A DNA stretch of 32,464 bases from Verrucomicrobiota bacterium (lineage in GTDB: Bacteria > Verrucomicrobiota > Verrucomicrobiia > Limisphaerales > UBA9464), in the NCBI GenBank assembly GCA_025363585.1, contig JANYDN010000034.1, positions 1 through 32,464 on the forward strand, in the 5' to 3' direction. A model generated the notes under the pieces. That model saw nothing but the letters and a program-made list of their open reading frames with translations. It was not told the DNA's origin and searched no databases. Position 1 is the first letter of the stretch, and each line of letters begins with the position of its first letter. The position numbers were made by a program, and so were the translations under genes. This document shows positions 7,514 to 20,612 of this stretch, in pieces.

Positions 7514-7894
7514 ATGTCTGACATCAACAATCTGGTCGAAGAATTGAGCAAACTCACGGTTCTCGAGGCCGCCGATCTCGTCAAGAAGCTCGAGGAGAAG
7601 TGGGGCGTCACTGCTGCCGCGCCCGTTGCTGCCGCTGCTCCCGCCGGTGCCGCGGCTGCCGCCGCTCCGGTTGCCAAGGACACCTTCGACGTGATCTTGG
7701 CCTCGGTGCCCGCCGACAAAAAGATCGGCGTCATCAAGGCGGTTCGCGAGGTCAAGGCCGGTCTCGGTCTCGCCGAGGCGAAGGCTCTGGTCGAGGGCGC
7801 CCCGAAGCCCGTGCTCGAGGGAGCACCGAAGGCCGACGCCGAGGCCGCAAAGAAAAAGCTCGAAGAGGCCGGTGGCAAGGTCGAGTTGAAGTAA
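7514..7894 (+). CDS. rplL: Large ribosomal subunit protein bL12 (L7/L12)
   Basis: L7/L12 is the multicopy stalk protein that recruits translational GTPases. At 126 residues it is normal in length. The N-terminal dimerisation domain is [30 protein letters not shown], followed by an Ala-rich flexible hinge. The C-terminal factor-binding domain is [42 protein letters not shown]. Alanine-rich composition in the hinge is expected. The gene is set off on both sides by structured non-coding sequence, which fits the need to make more L12 than L10. Confidence 0.98.
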   Translation: MSDINNLVEELSKLTVLEAADLVKKLEEKWGVTAAAPVAAAAPAGAAAAAAPVAKDTFDVILASVPADKKIGVIKAVREVKAGLGLAEAKALVEGAPKPVLEGAPKADAEAAKKKLEEAGGKVELK

Positions 7895-7905
7895 TACCGT
7901 TTCCA

Positions 7906-7946
7906 CGATCGGGGTGGTCGGCCCACGGGCCGATCATCCCGAATCG
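7906..7946 (+). promoter_or_regulatory. 18-bp hairpin downstream of rplL
   Basis: Bases 7906-7923 pair with 7928-7946. There are 18 pairs including two G-U, one bulged A at 7942, and the tetraloop CACG. No U-run follows, so it is not a simple terminator. The position matches that of the E. coli rplL-rpoB attenuator and RNase III region, suggesting an attenuator or processing stem. The pairing is directly visible and the role is inference. Confidence 0.6.
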
Positions 7947-8012
7947 CGGACTTGATTTGTCATCCAAAAAGTTGCTGGCATATTGCTGGAAGCTTGAGTT
8001 GCTAATCCAGTC

Positions 8013-8061
8013 CGACGAGTTCTGGCGTTCAGTCCAAGAGACAGGACGCTAGGCCTCGTCG
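8013..8061 (+). promoter_or_regulatory. Second long hairpin upstream of rpoB
   Basis: An outer stem CGACGAG/CTCGTCG (8013-8019 with 8055-8061) is followed by a 5x5 internal loop. An inner stem GCGTTC/GGACGC, an A-A mismatch, then GTC/GAC close a CAAGA loop. The whole element ends about 70 nt upstream of the rpoB ATG. Together with the 7906 hairpin it fills the 236-nt rplL-rpoB gap. Confidence 0.5.
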
Positions 8062-8130
8062 TATTGTCTTTCGAAAACGACACGTTCCCGGCGAAAGCCG
8101 CTGTCCGCAACAAGAGAACACGAGGTCGCA

Positions 8131-11100
8131 ATGGCACAGAAAACCACCGAGCGCACTAACTTCGGCAAGATCAAGGAGGTCATCGCCCCGCCGAACCTGA
8201 TCGAAATCCAGCTCGACTCCTATCGGGAGTTCCTTCAAGCCGAGGTGGCGCCATCCAAGCGCCGGAATCTGGGTCTTCAGGCTGTTTTTACCGAGGTCTT
8301 TCCCATCGAGAGCTATGACGGCAAGACGGTTCTTGATTTCCACAGCTACGAAATCCAGGAGCCGAAGGTCGATTGGCTCGAATGCCTGCGCGAAGGCCTG
8401 ACCTTCGGCGCGCCGCTTTACGTCACCTTCCAACTGAAAGAGGAAGCCCGCGGCACGAAGGAGGAAAAGGTTTTCATGGGCGAAATCCCGCTCATGACGC
8501 CCCAGGGAACTTTCGTCATCAATGGCGCCGAACGCGTCATCGTCTCCCAGTTGCACCGCTCGCCCGGCATCGCTTTCGAGACCACCCAGCATCCCAACGG
8601 CAAGATGCTGCATAGCTTCCGCATCATTCCCGATCGCGGTTCCTGGTACGAGGCACAGTTCGACACCAGCGATCTCCTCTACGTCTATCTCGACCGGAAG
8701 AAGCGCCGTCGGAAGTTCCTTACCACGACTTTTTTCCGCGCGCTTTTCACGCTGCCGGAGGCGAAGCTCGCCGTTCTCGAGTCCAAGGCCGATACCCAAA
8801 AGGTCGGAACCGACAGCGACATCCTGAACCTCTTCTACGAGATCGAGGAACTGTCGGTGAAGGACGCCGAGAAACTCGAGACGATCCAAAACAAGGTGCT
8901 CGTCGAGGATGCGATCGATCTCGACAAGGGCATCGTCGTCGCGCGCGCCTTCGAGCCCCTCTCCAAGGCCGTCGTTCGCCAAATCGCGGAGCTCGGTGTC
9001 TCCAAAATCCGCGTGGTCGATACCTCGACGGACGAAGGGGTCGTCATCAAGTGTCTCAAGAAGGATCCGACGAAGAATGCGGAAGAGGCCCTCAAGGACA
9101 TCTATCGTCGTCTTCGTCCCGGCGATCCCCCGACCGCGGCGAATGCCAAGGCGCTGATCAAGCGCCTGTTCTTCGATGCCAAGCGCTACGACTTGGGTCG
9201 TGTCGGCCGATACAAGATCAACCAAAAGCTCGGTTTCAAGGACGATGGCGAGGATCGGATTCTCCGCGGTCGGGACCTGCTTGAGGCGACCAAATACCTG
9301 CTCCGCCTCAAAAAGGGCGAGGGCAGCATCGACGACATCGACCACCTTGGAAGCCGGCGTATCCGCACGGTTGGCGAACTGTTGGCGAACCAATGCCGGG
9401 TCGGTCTGGCCCGCACGGAGCGTTTGGTCAAGGAGCGCATGACGCTGTTCGACCAGAGCCTCGACACGATGGCTCCGCAGAAGCTGATCAATCCGAAGGC
9501 ACTGTCCGCCGTGGTCCGCGACTTTTTTGGTCGCAGCCAGTTGAGCCAGTTCATGGACCAGATCAACCCGCTCGCCGAGCTGACGCACAAGCGTCGTCTC
9601 TCCGCGCTCGGACCCGGGGGTCTCAGCCGCGATCGCGCCGGATTCGAGGTTCGCGACGTCCATCCGTCGCATTACGGCCGTATCTGTCCCATCGAGACGC
9701 CCGAAGGTCCGAACATCGGCTTGATTGCGTCGCTCGCGACCTACGCCCGGGTCAATGACTTCGGCTTCATCGAGACGCCTTACCGCAAGGTTCTTCATGG
9801 ACGCGTCACCGACCAGATCGACTATCTCACGGGCGATCGCGAGGAAGGGTTCAGGATCGCCCAGGCCAACGCACCCATCGACGAAAAGGGTCGTTTCCTG
9901 ACCGATGGCGTTCCGTGCCGGCTCAAGGGTGATTTCATCGACGTCGAACCGGAGAAGGTCGACTACATGGACGTGTCGCCGAAGCAGCTCGTCTCGGTGG
10001 CGGCCGGTTTGATTCCGTTCCTCGAGCACGACGATGCGAATCGCGCGCTGATGGGTTCGAACATGCAGCGCCAAGGCGTTCCATTGTTGGTCACCGAGGC
10101 CCCGCTTGTTGCGACCGGTCTCGAGGAACGCGTGGCCCGCGATTCCCGCGCGGTCATCGTCTCCGAGGATGCCGGCAAAGTGGCCAGCGTGAACGGAAGC
10201 CAGATCGTCATCACCAAGGACGGCAAGCTTCCCGAGACGAAGAAGCGTCTCAAGCACGCTCCCGAGGATGGCGTCTACGTTTACACCGTCCGCAAATTCA
10301 TGCGGTCGAACGCGGCCACCTGCATCAACCAGAAGATTCTGGTCGGCAAAGGCGACCACGTGAAGAAGGGGCAGGTCATCGCCGACGGTCCGTGCACTTC
10401 GGGCGGCGAACTCGCCTTGGGTCGCAACGTGCTCGTCGCGTTCATGCCGTGGAACGGCTACAACTTCGAGGACGCCATCCTGATCTCCGAAAAGATCGTG
10501 AAGGAGGACATCTTCACGTCGATCCACATCGACGAGTTCGAGGTCGTCGCGCGCGACACCAAGCTCGGACCCGAGGAAATCACCCGGGACATCCCGAATC
10601 TGGGCGAGGAAGCGCTCAAAAACCTGGGTCTCGATGGCGTCATCCGCGTGGGCGCCGAGGTCAAGCCCGGCGACATCCTCGTCGGCAAGATCACCCCGAA
10701 GTCCGAGACGGAACTGGCGCCGGAAGAGCGCTTGCTCCGCGCGATTTTCGGCGAGAAAGCCGCCGACGTTAAGGATACTTCGTTGAAGGTGCCCTCCGGC
10801 ACCTACGGCATCGTGATGGACGTCAAGGTGTCCGCGAAAGCCGACGGCGTGAAACCCTTGAAGCGCGAGGTTCCGATCGTCACCGGCAAGGAACCGCCCA
10901 AGCGCGCCCAAAAGGAGGTAGAGGACAGCTACAAGGTCAAGCGCGAGGAGCTCCTCGAGCAATTGACCGAAGCGCTCTCCAACATCCTCCTCGGCGAGAA
11001 GATTCCGCTCGATGTCGTCAACAGCGAGACCGGCGAGATCATCATTCCGGCCAACCGGAAGATCACCAAGACGCTGCTCAAGAAGCTCGCGCTGGTGTAC

Positions 11101-12024
11101 GACCGCATCGAGATCGATCCCTCCCCGATCCGGAACAAGATCAACGAGATCATCGCCCAGTTTAAGAAGAAGTTCGACGACCTCCAGATGCAGCACGACG
11201 AGGAGATGGAGCGCATCGAGGCGGGCGAGGAAATCGACAGCGGCATCGTCAAGCAGGTCAAGGTCTACATCGCATCGAAGCGCAAGCTTTCGGTCGGTGA
11301 CAAGATGGCCGGTCGTCACGGCAACAAGGGCGTGGTCGCCCGGATTGTTCCCGAGGAAGACATGCCGTACCTGCAGGACGGTACCCCGGTCGAGATCGTG
11401 CTGAACCCGCTGGGCGTGCCTTCGCGCATGAACGTCGGGCAGTTGCTCGAGACCCATTTGGGCTGGGCGTGCAAGTTCCTCGGCATCCGCATCGCGACTC
11501 CCGTTTTCGACGGCATCAAGGAGAAGCAGATCCGCGGTTACCTCAAGCAGGCGGAATTGCCGGAACACGGCAAGGTCCACCTGTACGACGGCCGCTCCGG
11601 CGAGCAGTTCGACCAGGAAATCGTGGTGGGCTACATCTACATGATGAAGCTGGGCCATTTGGTGGCCGACAAGATCCACGCCCGGGCCGTTGGACCCTAC
11701 TCGCTCGTCACCCAGCAACCGCTCGGTGGCAAGGCGCAGTACGGCGGACAGCGCTTCGGCGAAATGGAAGTGTGGGCCATGGAGGCGTACGGCGCCGCCT
11801 ACACGCTCCAGGAGCTCCTCACCGTCAAATCGGACGACGTCCAGGGCCGCACGCGCATCTACGAGAGCATCGTCAAGGGTGACAACTCCCTGGAGGCCGG
11901 CATCCCCGAGTCGTTCAACGTTCTCGTCAAGGAAATGCAGTCGCTCGGCCTCGACGTGAAGGTCGGATATTCCAACCCGTCGGATGCGCCGAGCCAGGCA
12001 AATGCCTTGGCCGCGCTCGCCTGA
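8131..12024 (+). CDS. rpoB: RNA polymerase beta subunit
   Basis: RpoB forms one pincer of RNA polymerase and part of the active centre. The product of 1297 residues is complete. It has the protrusion and lobe ([19 protein letters not shown]) and the rifampicin pocket around residues 464-500 ([31 protein letters not shown]). The [13 protein letters not shown] segment follows, then [20 protein letters not shown] and the [14 protein letters not shown] segment. The C-terminal [20 protein letters not shown] precedes the region that contacts beta'. Asp476 and His/Ser equivalents of the main rifampicin contacts are kept, while the position equal to E. coli Asn518 is Ile478. The ATG is preceded by GAGG, one of the few clear Shine-Dalgarno sequences in this operon. 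Confidence 0.99.
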   Translation: MAQKTTERTNFGKIKEVIAPPNLIEIQLDSYREFLQAEVAPSKRRNLGLQAVFTEVFPIESYDGKTVLDFHSYEIQEPKVDWLECLREGLTFGAPLYVTFQLKEEARGTKEEKVFMGEIPLMTPQGTFVINGAERVIVSQLHRSPGIAFETTQHPNGKMLHSFRIIPDRGSWYEAQFDTSDLLYVYLDRKKRRRKFLTTTFFRALFTLPEAKLAVLESKADTQKVGTDSDILNLFYEIEELSVKDAEKLETIQNKVLVEDAIDLDKGIVVARAFEPLSKAVVRQIAELGVSKIRVVDTSTDEGVVIKCLKKDPTKNAEEALKDIYRRLRPGDPPTAANAKALIKRLFFDAKRYDLGRVGRYKINQKLGFKDDGEDRILRGRDLLEATKYLLRLKKGEGSIDDIDHLGSRRIRTVGELLANQCRVGLARTERLVKERMTLFDQSLDTMAPQKLINPKALSAVVRDFFGRSQLSQFMDQINPLAELTHKRRLSALGPGGLSRDRAGFEVRDVHPSHYGRICPIETPEGPNIGLIASLATYARVNDFGFIETPYRKVLHGRVTDQIDYLTGDREEGFRIAQANAPIDEKGRFLTDGVPCRLKGDFIDVEPEKVDYMDVSPKQLVSVAAGLIPFLEHDDANRALMGSNMQRQGVPLLVTEAPLVATGLEERVARDSRAVIVSEDAGKVASVNGSQIVITKDGKLPETKKRLKHAPEDGVYVYTVRKFMRSNAATCINQKILVGKGDHVKKGQVIADGPCTSGGELALGRNVLVAFMPWNGYNFEDAILISEKIVKEDIFTSIHIDEFEVVARDTKLGPEEITRDIPNLGEEALKNLGLDGVIRVGAEVKPGDILVGKITPKSETELAPEERLLRAIFGEKAADVKDTSLKVPSGTYGIVMDVKVSAKADGVKPLKREVPIVTGKEPPKRAQKEVEDSYKVKREELLEQLTEALSNILLGEKIPLDVVNSETGEIIIPANRKITKTLLKKLALVYDRIEIDPSPIRNKINEIIAQFKKKFDDLQMQHDEEMERIEAGEEIDSGIVKQVKVYIASKRKLSVGDKMAGRHGNKGVVARIVPEEDMPYLQDGTPVEIVLNPLGVPSRMNVGQLLETHLGWACKFLGIRIATPVFDGIKEKQIRGYLKQAELPEHGKVHLYDGRSGEQFDQEIVVGYIYMMKLGHLVADKIHARAVGPYSLVTQQPLGGKAQYGGQRFGEMEVWAMEAYGAAYTLQELLTVKSDDVQGRTRIYESIVKGDNSLEAGIPESFNVLVKEMQSLGLDVKVGYSNPSDAPSQANALAALA

Positions 12025-12064
12025 TCCATCCACGCCAACCGCACTGCTTCCGGAACACAACGTT

Positions 12065-16207
<4,143 letters not shown>

Positions 16208-16235
16208 GCATTCCCCGTCCCCACCATTCGCAATG

Positions 16236-16261
16236 CGGGGCGCCTTCGGGCGCCCCGTTTT
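16236..16261 (+). terminator. Intrinsic terminator of the rpoBC operon
   Basis: A 9-bp stem CGGGGCGCC/GGCGCCCCG is closed by a UUCG tetraloop and followed by TTTT (16258-16261). It lies 29 nt after the rpoC stop. The GC-rich stem, stable tetraloop and T-run make it a textbook intrinsic terminator that closes the tuf-to-rpoC block. Confidence 0.92.
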
Positions 16262-16273
16262 GCTTCCCGGGGG

Positions 16274-16301
16274 TTGACATCGCCGGGCATGTGGCTAGAC
16301 G
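16274..16301 (+). promoter_or_regulatory. Candidate promoter for the prepilin-type gene
   Basis: A perfect TTGACA (16274-16279) is followed after 16 nt by TAGACG (16296-16301). Transcription would begin about 20 nt before the ATG at 16328, just past the rpoC terminator. This supports the 16328 start over the longer TTG-initiated frame, whose TTG is the -35 box itself. The -10 match is partial. Confidence 0.5.
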
Positions 16302-16327
16302 GGAGTGCACCCCGCGCCCCTTTTGCC

Positions 16328-17176
16328 ATGTACCCCCGCATCCCACGCCCGACACGCCCCGCCGCCGGCTTTACCCTGATCGAACTGCTCGTCGTGATCG
16401 CGATCATCGCGATCCTCGCCGGGATGCTTTTGCCCGCGTTGAGCAAGGCGAAGGACCGCGCGCTGCTGGCCAACGATCTGAACAACATCAAGCAGGTCGT
16501 GCTCGGCGCGCACATGTTCGCGACCGACAACAACGACTACCTGCCGTATGCGAGTTGGGGCGACTGCCAGGACCGCGATTCGTGGTGCACGACGAAGGGA
16601 ATGCCCAACGGGGAAGGGAAGGCCGACCCAGTGATCTGGACCAACCAGGTCGCGTTTTTCAAGCGCAGCCAACTCGGCAAATATCTCGGCACCGAACGCG
16701 TGCTCACGTGCCCGAAGGATCTTGCCGAACGCGCGACCGGCAAGGCCGCCCTCGACTACAAGAGGCGCAATATCAAGATCACGAGCTATCTTTGGAACGG
16801 ATCCACCGTCGCGTTCCAGAGCGCGACCTCCGACACCCCGACGTCCCGCTTCAAGCTCGGCGACCTTCGCCCGACCGGCATGCTGATGTGGGAAGCCCCC
16901 GCCGAGCAGGACCAGTATCTTTTCAACGACGTCGGCAGTTCTCCCTACGAGGGGATCTCGCAGCGCCATGGCAACAACAAGAAAGCCAAGACGCAGGGCG
17001 AGAACGTCGGCGGCATCGCGACCTTCGGCGATCTCTCCGGCCGCGCGTTCGCGTTGAACATGAACAAATGGTTCACCCGGAATTACGCGGGCACCAAGGT
17101 CTGGCCGAACGGTCCCGATTTCGACGGACCCAACGACGCCTGGTACAGCCTCGGCAGCAAGACCGGAGGGCCGTAG
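16328..17176 (+). CDS. Prepilin-type (type II secretion pseudopilin-like) protein
   Basis: The 282-residue product has a short basic leader [14 protein letters not shown] followed by the class III signal [25 protein letters not shown]. The prepilin peptidase is expected to cut after the Gly, leaving a methylated Phe. The rest resembles the large families of lone type II secretion GspG/H-like proteins of Verrucomicrobiota and Planctomycetota: the LSKAKDRA helix, [24 protein letters not shown], then a variable globular domain. Near the end is an [25 protein letters not shown] segment. No partner pilus genes are nearby. The start at 16328 gives a normal leader. Function is unknown; surface display or secretion is inference. 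Confidence 0.85.
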   Translation: MYPRIPRPTRPAAGFTLIELLVVIAIIAILAGMLLPALSKAKDRALLANDLNNIKQVVLGAHMFATDNNDYLPYASWGDCQDRDSWCTTKGMPNGEGKADPVIWTNQVAFFKRSQLGKYLGTERVLTCPKDLAERATGKAALDYKRRNIKITSYLWNGSTVAFQSATSDTPTSRFKLGDLRPTGMLMWEAPAEQDQYLFNDVGSSPYEGISQRHGNNKKAKTQGENVGGIATFGDLSGRAFALNMNKWFTRNYAGTKVWPNGPDFDGPNDAWYSLGSKTGGP

Positions 17177-17192
17177 AAGTGTGACGGGTCGA

Positions 17193-17228
17193 GACCGTGG
17201 AGCGTCGGCAGGCAGGCTCCGCCGACCC
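17193..17228. repeat. Inverted-repeat element between convergent genes
   Basis: Arms GTCGGC (17204-17209) and GCCGAC (17221-17226) flank an 11-nt GC-rich loop, with an alternative GGAGC/GCTCC pairing inside. It lies between the stops of the prepilin gene and bioA. Its ACCGTGG-rGcGkCGGCAG outline resembles the palindrome at 29608-29636. It may be a dispersed repeat or a bidirectional terminator. Confidence 0.4.
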
Positions 17229-17238
17229 GCGCCGGCAT

Positions 17239-18663
17239 TCAGACGCGACCTGCGCCGAATTCCTCCCGCAACGACCCAAGCAAGGCGTCCACCATCCGCG
17301 TCCATTGCCCGCGCGTGGTGCAATAGGGAGGCATCAATACGACGACATTTCCGATGGGTCGCGTGAGCACGCCACGCCGCGCCATGCCCGCGCAGACGCG
17401 GATTCCCGCCTGTTCCCCGAGCGCGAACGGCCTCCGCGTTTTCCAGTCTTTCGTCAACTCGATGCCCGCGACCAATCCCACCCGGCGGATATCGCCGACG
17501 TTGGGATGGGACCACAGGCGTTCCAATCCGGCCTCCATCCAATCGCCGAGTCGTTGTCGCTTGTGGGTTGCCTTCGTTGAACGCACCAGCGAAAGGCTCG
17601 CCCTTGCCGCCGCCGCGCCCAATGGATTCGCGGTGTAGCTGTGTCCGTGGAAGAAGGTCTTGAACTCCGCGTACTCGCCGAGGAAGGCGTCGAAAATCCG
17701 CCGTGTCGCCAGCGTAGCCGCCATGGGCATCGTCCCGCCGGTCAGGCCTTTCGCCAAAGCCACGAGATCCGGCGTCACGCCCTCCGCTTGGCTCGCGAGG
17801 ATTCCGGGGCCGCCGGCCCTTCCAAAGCCGGTCATGACTTCGTCGGTGATCAACAGCGCGCCGTGCGCCCTGGCCAAGGCGGCGACTCGCGCGAGCCAAC
17901 CTTCGGGCTGCGGGATCATCCCGGCCGCGCCCTGCAGACGCGGTTCCACCACGAACGCGGAGTAAGGCCGGTCTTCCGCCCGCGCTTTTGCAAATTGCCG
18001 CCGGACCAAATCCACGCATTCCCATCCGCATTTCCGCCCCAAGCGCGCGTCCTGGCGATCGGGCCGCGCCCGGTTGAACGGACAACGGTAGCAATAGGGC
18101 GCCATCACCGCGTCGGTCGGGAACAACAGGCCCCGGTACGCCTTGTGGAAAAGTTCGATGTGCCCCAGCGACACGGCCCCGACGGTGTCGCCGTGGTAGC
18201 CCCCGCGCACCGAGAGGTACCGGGTTTTCCCTCGCGACGCGCCGGTGCGCCGCGAGTATTCGTGCGCGAGTTTCAGGGCCGTTTCGATCGCGGTGGAACC
18301 GTCGTCGCTGAAGAAAACCTTCGTCAGCTTGCGCCCGTCCCGTCCCGGTCCGCGCGCCGCCGCCACCAATTCCGCGGCAAGCCGGCTCGCTGGTTCGTTC
18401 GCGAATCCCAACGCCGAGACGTGCGCGACCTTGCCGAGTTGCCTTCGGATCGCCGCGTCGATCGCGGGGTGCGAATGCCCGTGGAGATTCGTCCAGATCG
18501 ACGAGTTCGCGTCGAGATACTCGTTGCCCCCCGCGTCCCAGAGCCGTGTCCCCTTGCCGCGGACCAAGACCACCGGATCGCGGCGCAGCCAGTCGCGCAT
18601 CTGCGTGAACGGGTGCCACACGTGCGCGTGGTCCAGCCTGCCGATGGGAGTCTTGGCCTTCAT
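17239..18663 (-). CDS. bioA: Adenosylmethionine-8-amino-7-oxononanoate aminotransferase
   Basis: BioA transfers an amino group from S-adenosylmethionine to KAPA, giving DAPA, the third-last step of biotin synthesis. The protein has 474 residues, longer than the usual 430 or so. The N-terminus HVWHPFTQM is the BioA hallmark. PLP motifs include FFSDDGSTAIETALKLA, GGYHGDTVGAVS, LLITDEVMTGFGR (Asp274) and the Schiff-base Lys305 in VALAKGLTGG. The insert CYRCPFNRARPD with several Cys is seen in part of the family. The ATG at 18663 overlaps the bioF stop in an ATGA, showing translational coupling. Much longer open frames continue upstream but are out of phase with bioF and are not used. Confidence 0.96.
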   Translation of the reverse strand: MKAKTPIGRLDHAHVWHPFTQMRDWLRRDPVVLVRGKGTRLWDAGGNEYLDANSSIWTNLHGHSHPAIDAAIRRQLGKVAHVSALGFANEPASRLAAELVAAARGPGRDGRKLTKVFFSDDGSTAIETALKLAHEYSRRTGASRGKTRYLSVRGGYHGDTVGAVSLGHIELFHKAYRGLLFPTDAVMAPYCYRCPFNRARPDRQDARLGRKCGWECVDLVRRQFAKARAEDRPYSAFVVEPRLQGAAGMIPQPEGWLARVAALARAHGALLITDEVMTGFGRAGGPGILASQAEGVTPDLVALAKGLTGGTMPMAATLATRRIFDAFLGEYAEFKTFFHGHSYTANPLGAAAARASLSLVRSTKATHKRQRLGDWMEAGLERLWSHPNVGDIRRVGLVAGIELTKDWKTRRPFALGEQAGIRVCAGMARRGVLTRPIGNVVVLMPPYCTTRGQWTRMVDALLGSLREEFGAGRV

Positions 18664-19829
18664 TGTTTTCGACCGAGGGATTCCGTGGCTGCCTTCAGCG
18701 CCGCGATCTCTGCGGGGGTATGATTCGCCGTCACGGTGAATCGGAGCCGCGCGGCACCGCGGGCCACCGTGGGATAACGAATGGCGGGGACAAAAAACCC
18801 GGCGTCCCGCAGTCCCGACGCGATGTCGAGCGCGTCCGCTTCGGCGCCGACGATCCACGGAAGGATCGCGCTCGAAGCCTTCTTGCCCGGGCCCACGAAT
18901 TCCGACGCGCGTTGCCAGGTCCGGTCCGCGCGGTCCTTTCCCTCGTGTCCCCCCACCAATGCGACCGCTTCCGCCGCGGCCGCCGCGATCGCAGGGGAAG
19001 GGGCGGTTGAGAACACGAAACTCCGCGCGCGGTTCACCAGGAAGTCGACGAGCAGCACGCTGCCCGCGATGTATCCGCCCTCGCACCCCAGCGCCTTTCC
19101 CAGCGTGCCCATCTGGATTTCGACGCGGTCCCCGACGCCTTCTGCCTCCGCGAGTCCCGCGCGCGTCGCGCCGAAAAGCCCGGTGGCGTGCGCCTCGTCC
19201 AGCATCAGCCACGCCCCGTGCCGTTCCTTCAACTCCACCAATTCGCGGAGCGGCGCGCGGTCGCCGTCCATGCTGAAAACGCTTTCCGTCACCACCAAAA
19301 CGCGGGGCCGCCGCTCCATCGCAAGGCCGTCCGCCCACTTCAGGATCCGCTCGAGATCCCCAAGGTCGTTGTGCCGGAAGACGCGCAGGCGCGCGCCGCT
19401 CAACCGCGCGGCATCGACGCAACACGCGTGCACCAACCGGTCGACGACCACGATGTCGTCCTTTCCCACCAATGCCGGGATTGTTCCCACCGCCGCCGCG
19501 TGGCCGCTGGAAAACGCCAGCGCGGCGGGAACGCCTTTCCACGCGGCGATGGCCTCCTCGAGGCGGTGGTGCGGATCCAACGATCCGCAGACCAGCCGCG
19601 CGGCCCCGGATCCGGTTCCCCAGATGCCAAGGGCGCGCGTCGCGGCTTCGACGAGCCGCGGATGGTCGCGGAGCCCGAGGTAGTCGTTCGACGAGAAATT
19701 CAGCAGGTCCCGGCCGTTGATCCGGATGCGCGTGCCGTCGATGGACTCGACGCGACGCCGTTCGCGATGCAGCCCGGCGGCCCGCAGTTCGGCGAGCCGT
19801 CCGGCGAGATCGTCCGTGAGCGTCGGCAT
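18660..19829 (-). CDS. bioF: 8-amino-7-oxononanoate synthase
   Basis: BioF condenses pimeloyl-thioester with alanine to give KAPA. The 389-residue length is normal for the alpha-oxoamine synthase family. Visible motifs are LLNFSSNDYLGL (43-54), GTGSGAARLVCGS, the cofactor-contacting DEAHATGLFG (211-220) and the PLP-binding Lys245 in GTLGKALGCEGGYIAG. The family also contains KBL and serine palmitoyltransferase, but the ATGA overlap with bioA strongly favours BioF. No bioB, bioD, bioC or bioH is in the window, so the other pathway steps must be elsewhere. Confidence 0.94.
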   Translation of the reverse strand: MPTLTDDLAGRLAELRAAGLHRERRRVESIDGTRIRINGRDLLNFSSNDYLGLRDHPRLVEAATRALGIWGTGSGAARLVCGSLDPHHRLEEAIAAWKGVPAALAFSSGHAAAVGTIPALVGKDDIVVVDRLVHACCVDAARLSGARLRVFRHNDLGDLERILKWADGLAMERRPRVLVVTESVFSMDGDRAPLRELVELKERHGAWLMLDEAHATGLFGATRAGLAEAEGVGDRVEIQMGTLGKALGCEGGYIAGSVLLVDFLVNRARSFVFSTAPSPAIAAAAAEAVALVGGHEGKDRADRTWQRASEFVGPGKKASSAILPWIVGAEADALDIASGLRDAGFFVPAIRYPTVARGAARLRFTVTANHTPAEIAALKAATESLGRKQ

Positions 19830-19880
19830 GGCGGGAAGATAAGGGAGCGGGACGTGGTGGCCGAGCGCGAAGGCGGGGCT

Positions 19881-20612
19881 TCAAGCCCAGCGCGTGGGCC
19901 GGCTATCCAAATGGAAGACTTGTCCCGACACGTTCCGCATCGACGCCAAGTGGACCACGAAGCGCGCGGCCTCCGCGGGATCGTTGAGCCTTCGCAACGC
20001 GTTGGCGGCGGCGAATGCCGCGAGACGCTCGGCCGGCAATTCCGCCGTCATTCCCGTCGGCATCACGCCCGGCAGCACCGCGTTCACGCGGAGATTCCGG
20101 CCCCCCATCTCCCGCGCCAGGGATTGGCTCATGCCGATCAAGGCCGCCTTGGCCGCCGCGTACGCCGCCTGTCCGGCCGCGCCGTGCGCCGCGTGGCTAG
20201 AGATGTTGACGATGTGCCCGTCGCGGTGACGGAGGAAAAGCGGAAGGAACGCGCGGATGGTGCGGAAGGTCCCGTCGAGATTCCCGGCCATCGTCCGTTC
20301 CCAATCGGCATGGTCGAGCCGACCCACGAGCCCGTCCACCGCGACGCCCGCGTTGTTGACGAGGCAATCGATCCGGCCCGCCTCGGCCTCGATCCGTGCG
20401 GCGGCCGCGATGGACGCGTCGCCATCGGTGACATCGAGATCGATCCGCGCCACGCCCGGCGGCCATTCCGCGGTGGCGTGGGCGCGGCAGCCCGCGTACA
20501 CGCGCCAGCCCGCGGATTGAAACGATTCCACCAGCGCGCGGCCCAATCCCCCCGCGGCGCCGGTCACCAGAACGACGCGATCCCGCTCGCCGGGATGGAC
20601 GGGCTTGGTCAA
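19881..20612 (-). CDS. Short-chain dehydrogenase/reductase (FabG-like)
   Basis: The 243-residue Rossmann-fold oxidoreductase has the NAD(P) motif TGAAGGLG (17-24), NNAGV (86-90), the Ser of NISSH (138/139) and the catalytic pair Tyr151 and Lys155 in YAAAK. It ends with GQVFHLDSRP, like many FabG-type enzymes. The start is inferred as the TTG at 20612, which overlaps the stop of the upstream amidohydrolase (TTGA) and gives a standard N-terminus. The open frame running far upstream is a shadow of the amidohydrolase. It lies 51 nt before bioF. It could be a 3-oxoacyl reductase supplying a pimeloyl precursor, but this is only suggested by context. Confidence 0.88.
   Translation of the reverse strand: MTKPVHPGERDRVVLVTGAAGGLGRALVESFQSAGWRVYAGCRAHATAEWPPGVARIDLDVTDGDASIAAAARIEAEAGRIDCLVNNAGVAVDGLVGRLDHADWERTMAGNLDGTFRTIRAFLPLFLRHRDGHIVNISSHAAHGAAGQAAYAAAKAALIGMSQSLAREMGGRNLRVNAVLPGVMPTGMTAELPAERLAAFAAANALRRLNDPAEAARFVVHLASMRNVSGQVFHLDSRPTRWA

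Noticed and set aside
7600-8052. Arg/Gly-rich frame overlapping rplL
   Set aside because: It is an out-of-frame reading of rplL continuing into the structured intergenic RNA.
11984-12064. Earlier in-frame ATG for rpoC inside rpoB
   Set aside because: The added 27 residues are unlike any beta' N-terminus; [13 protein letters not shown] at 12065 fits the family.
17239-19884. 881-residue version of BioA with a long N-terminal extension
   Set aside because: The extension overlaps bioF in another frame and is Arg-rich without homology; the ATG at 18663 gives the standard BioA N-terminus and an ATGA overlap.
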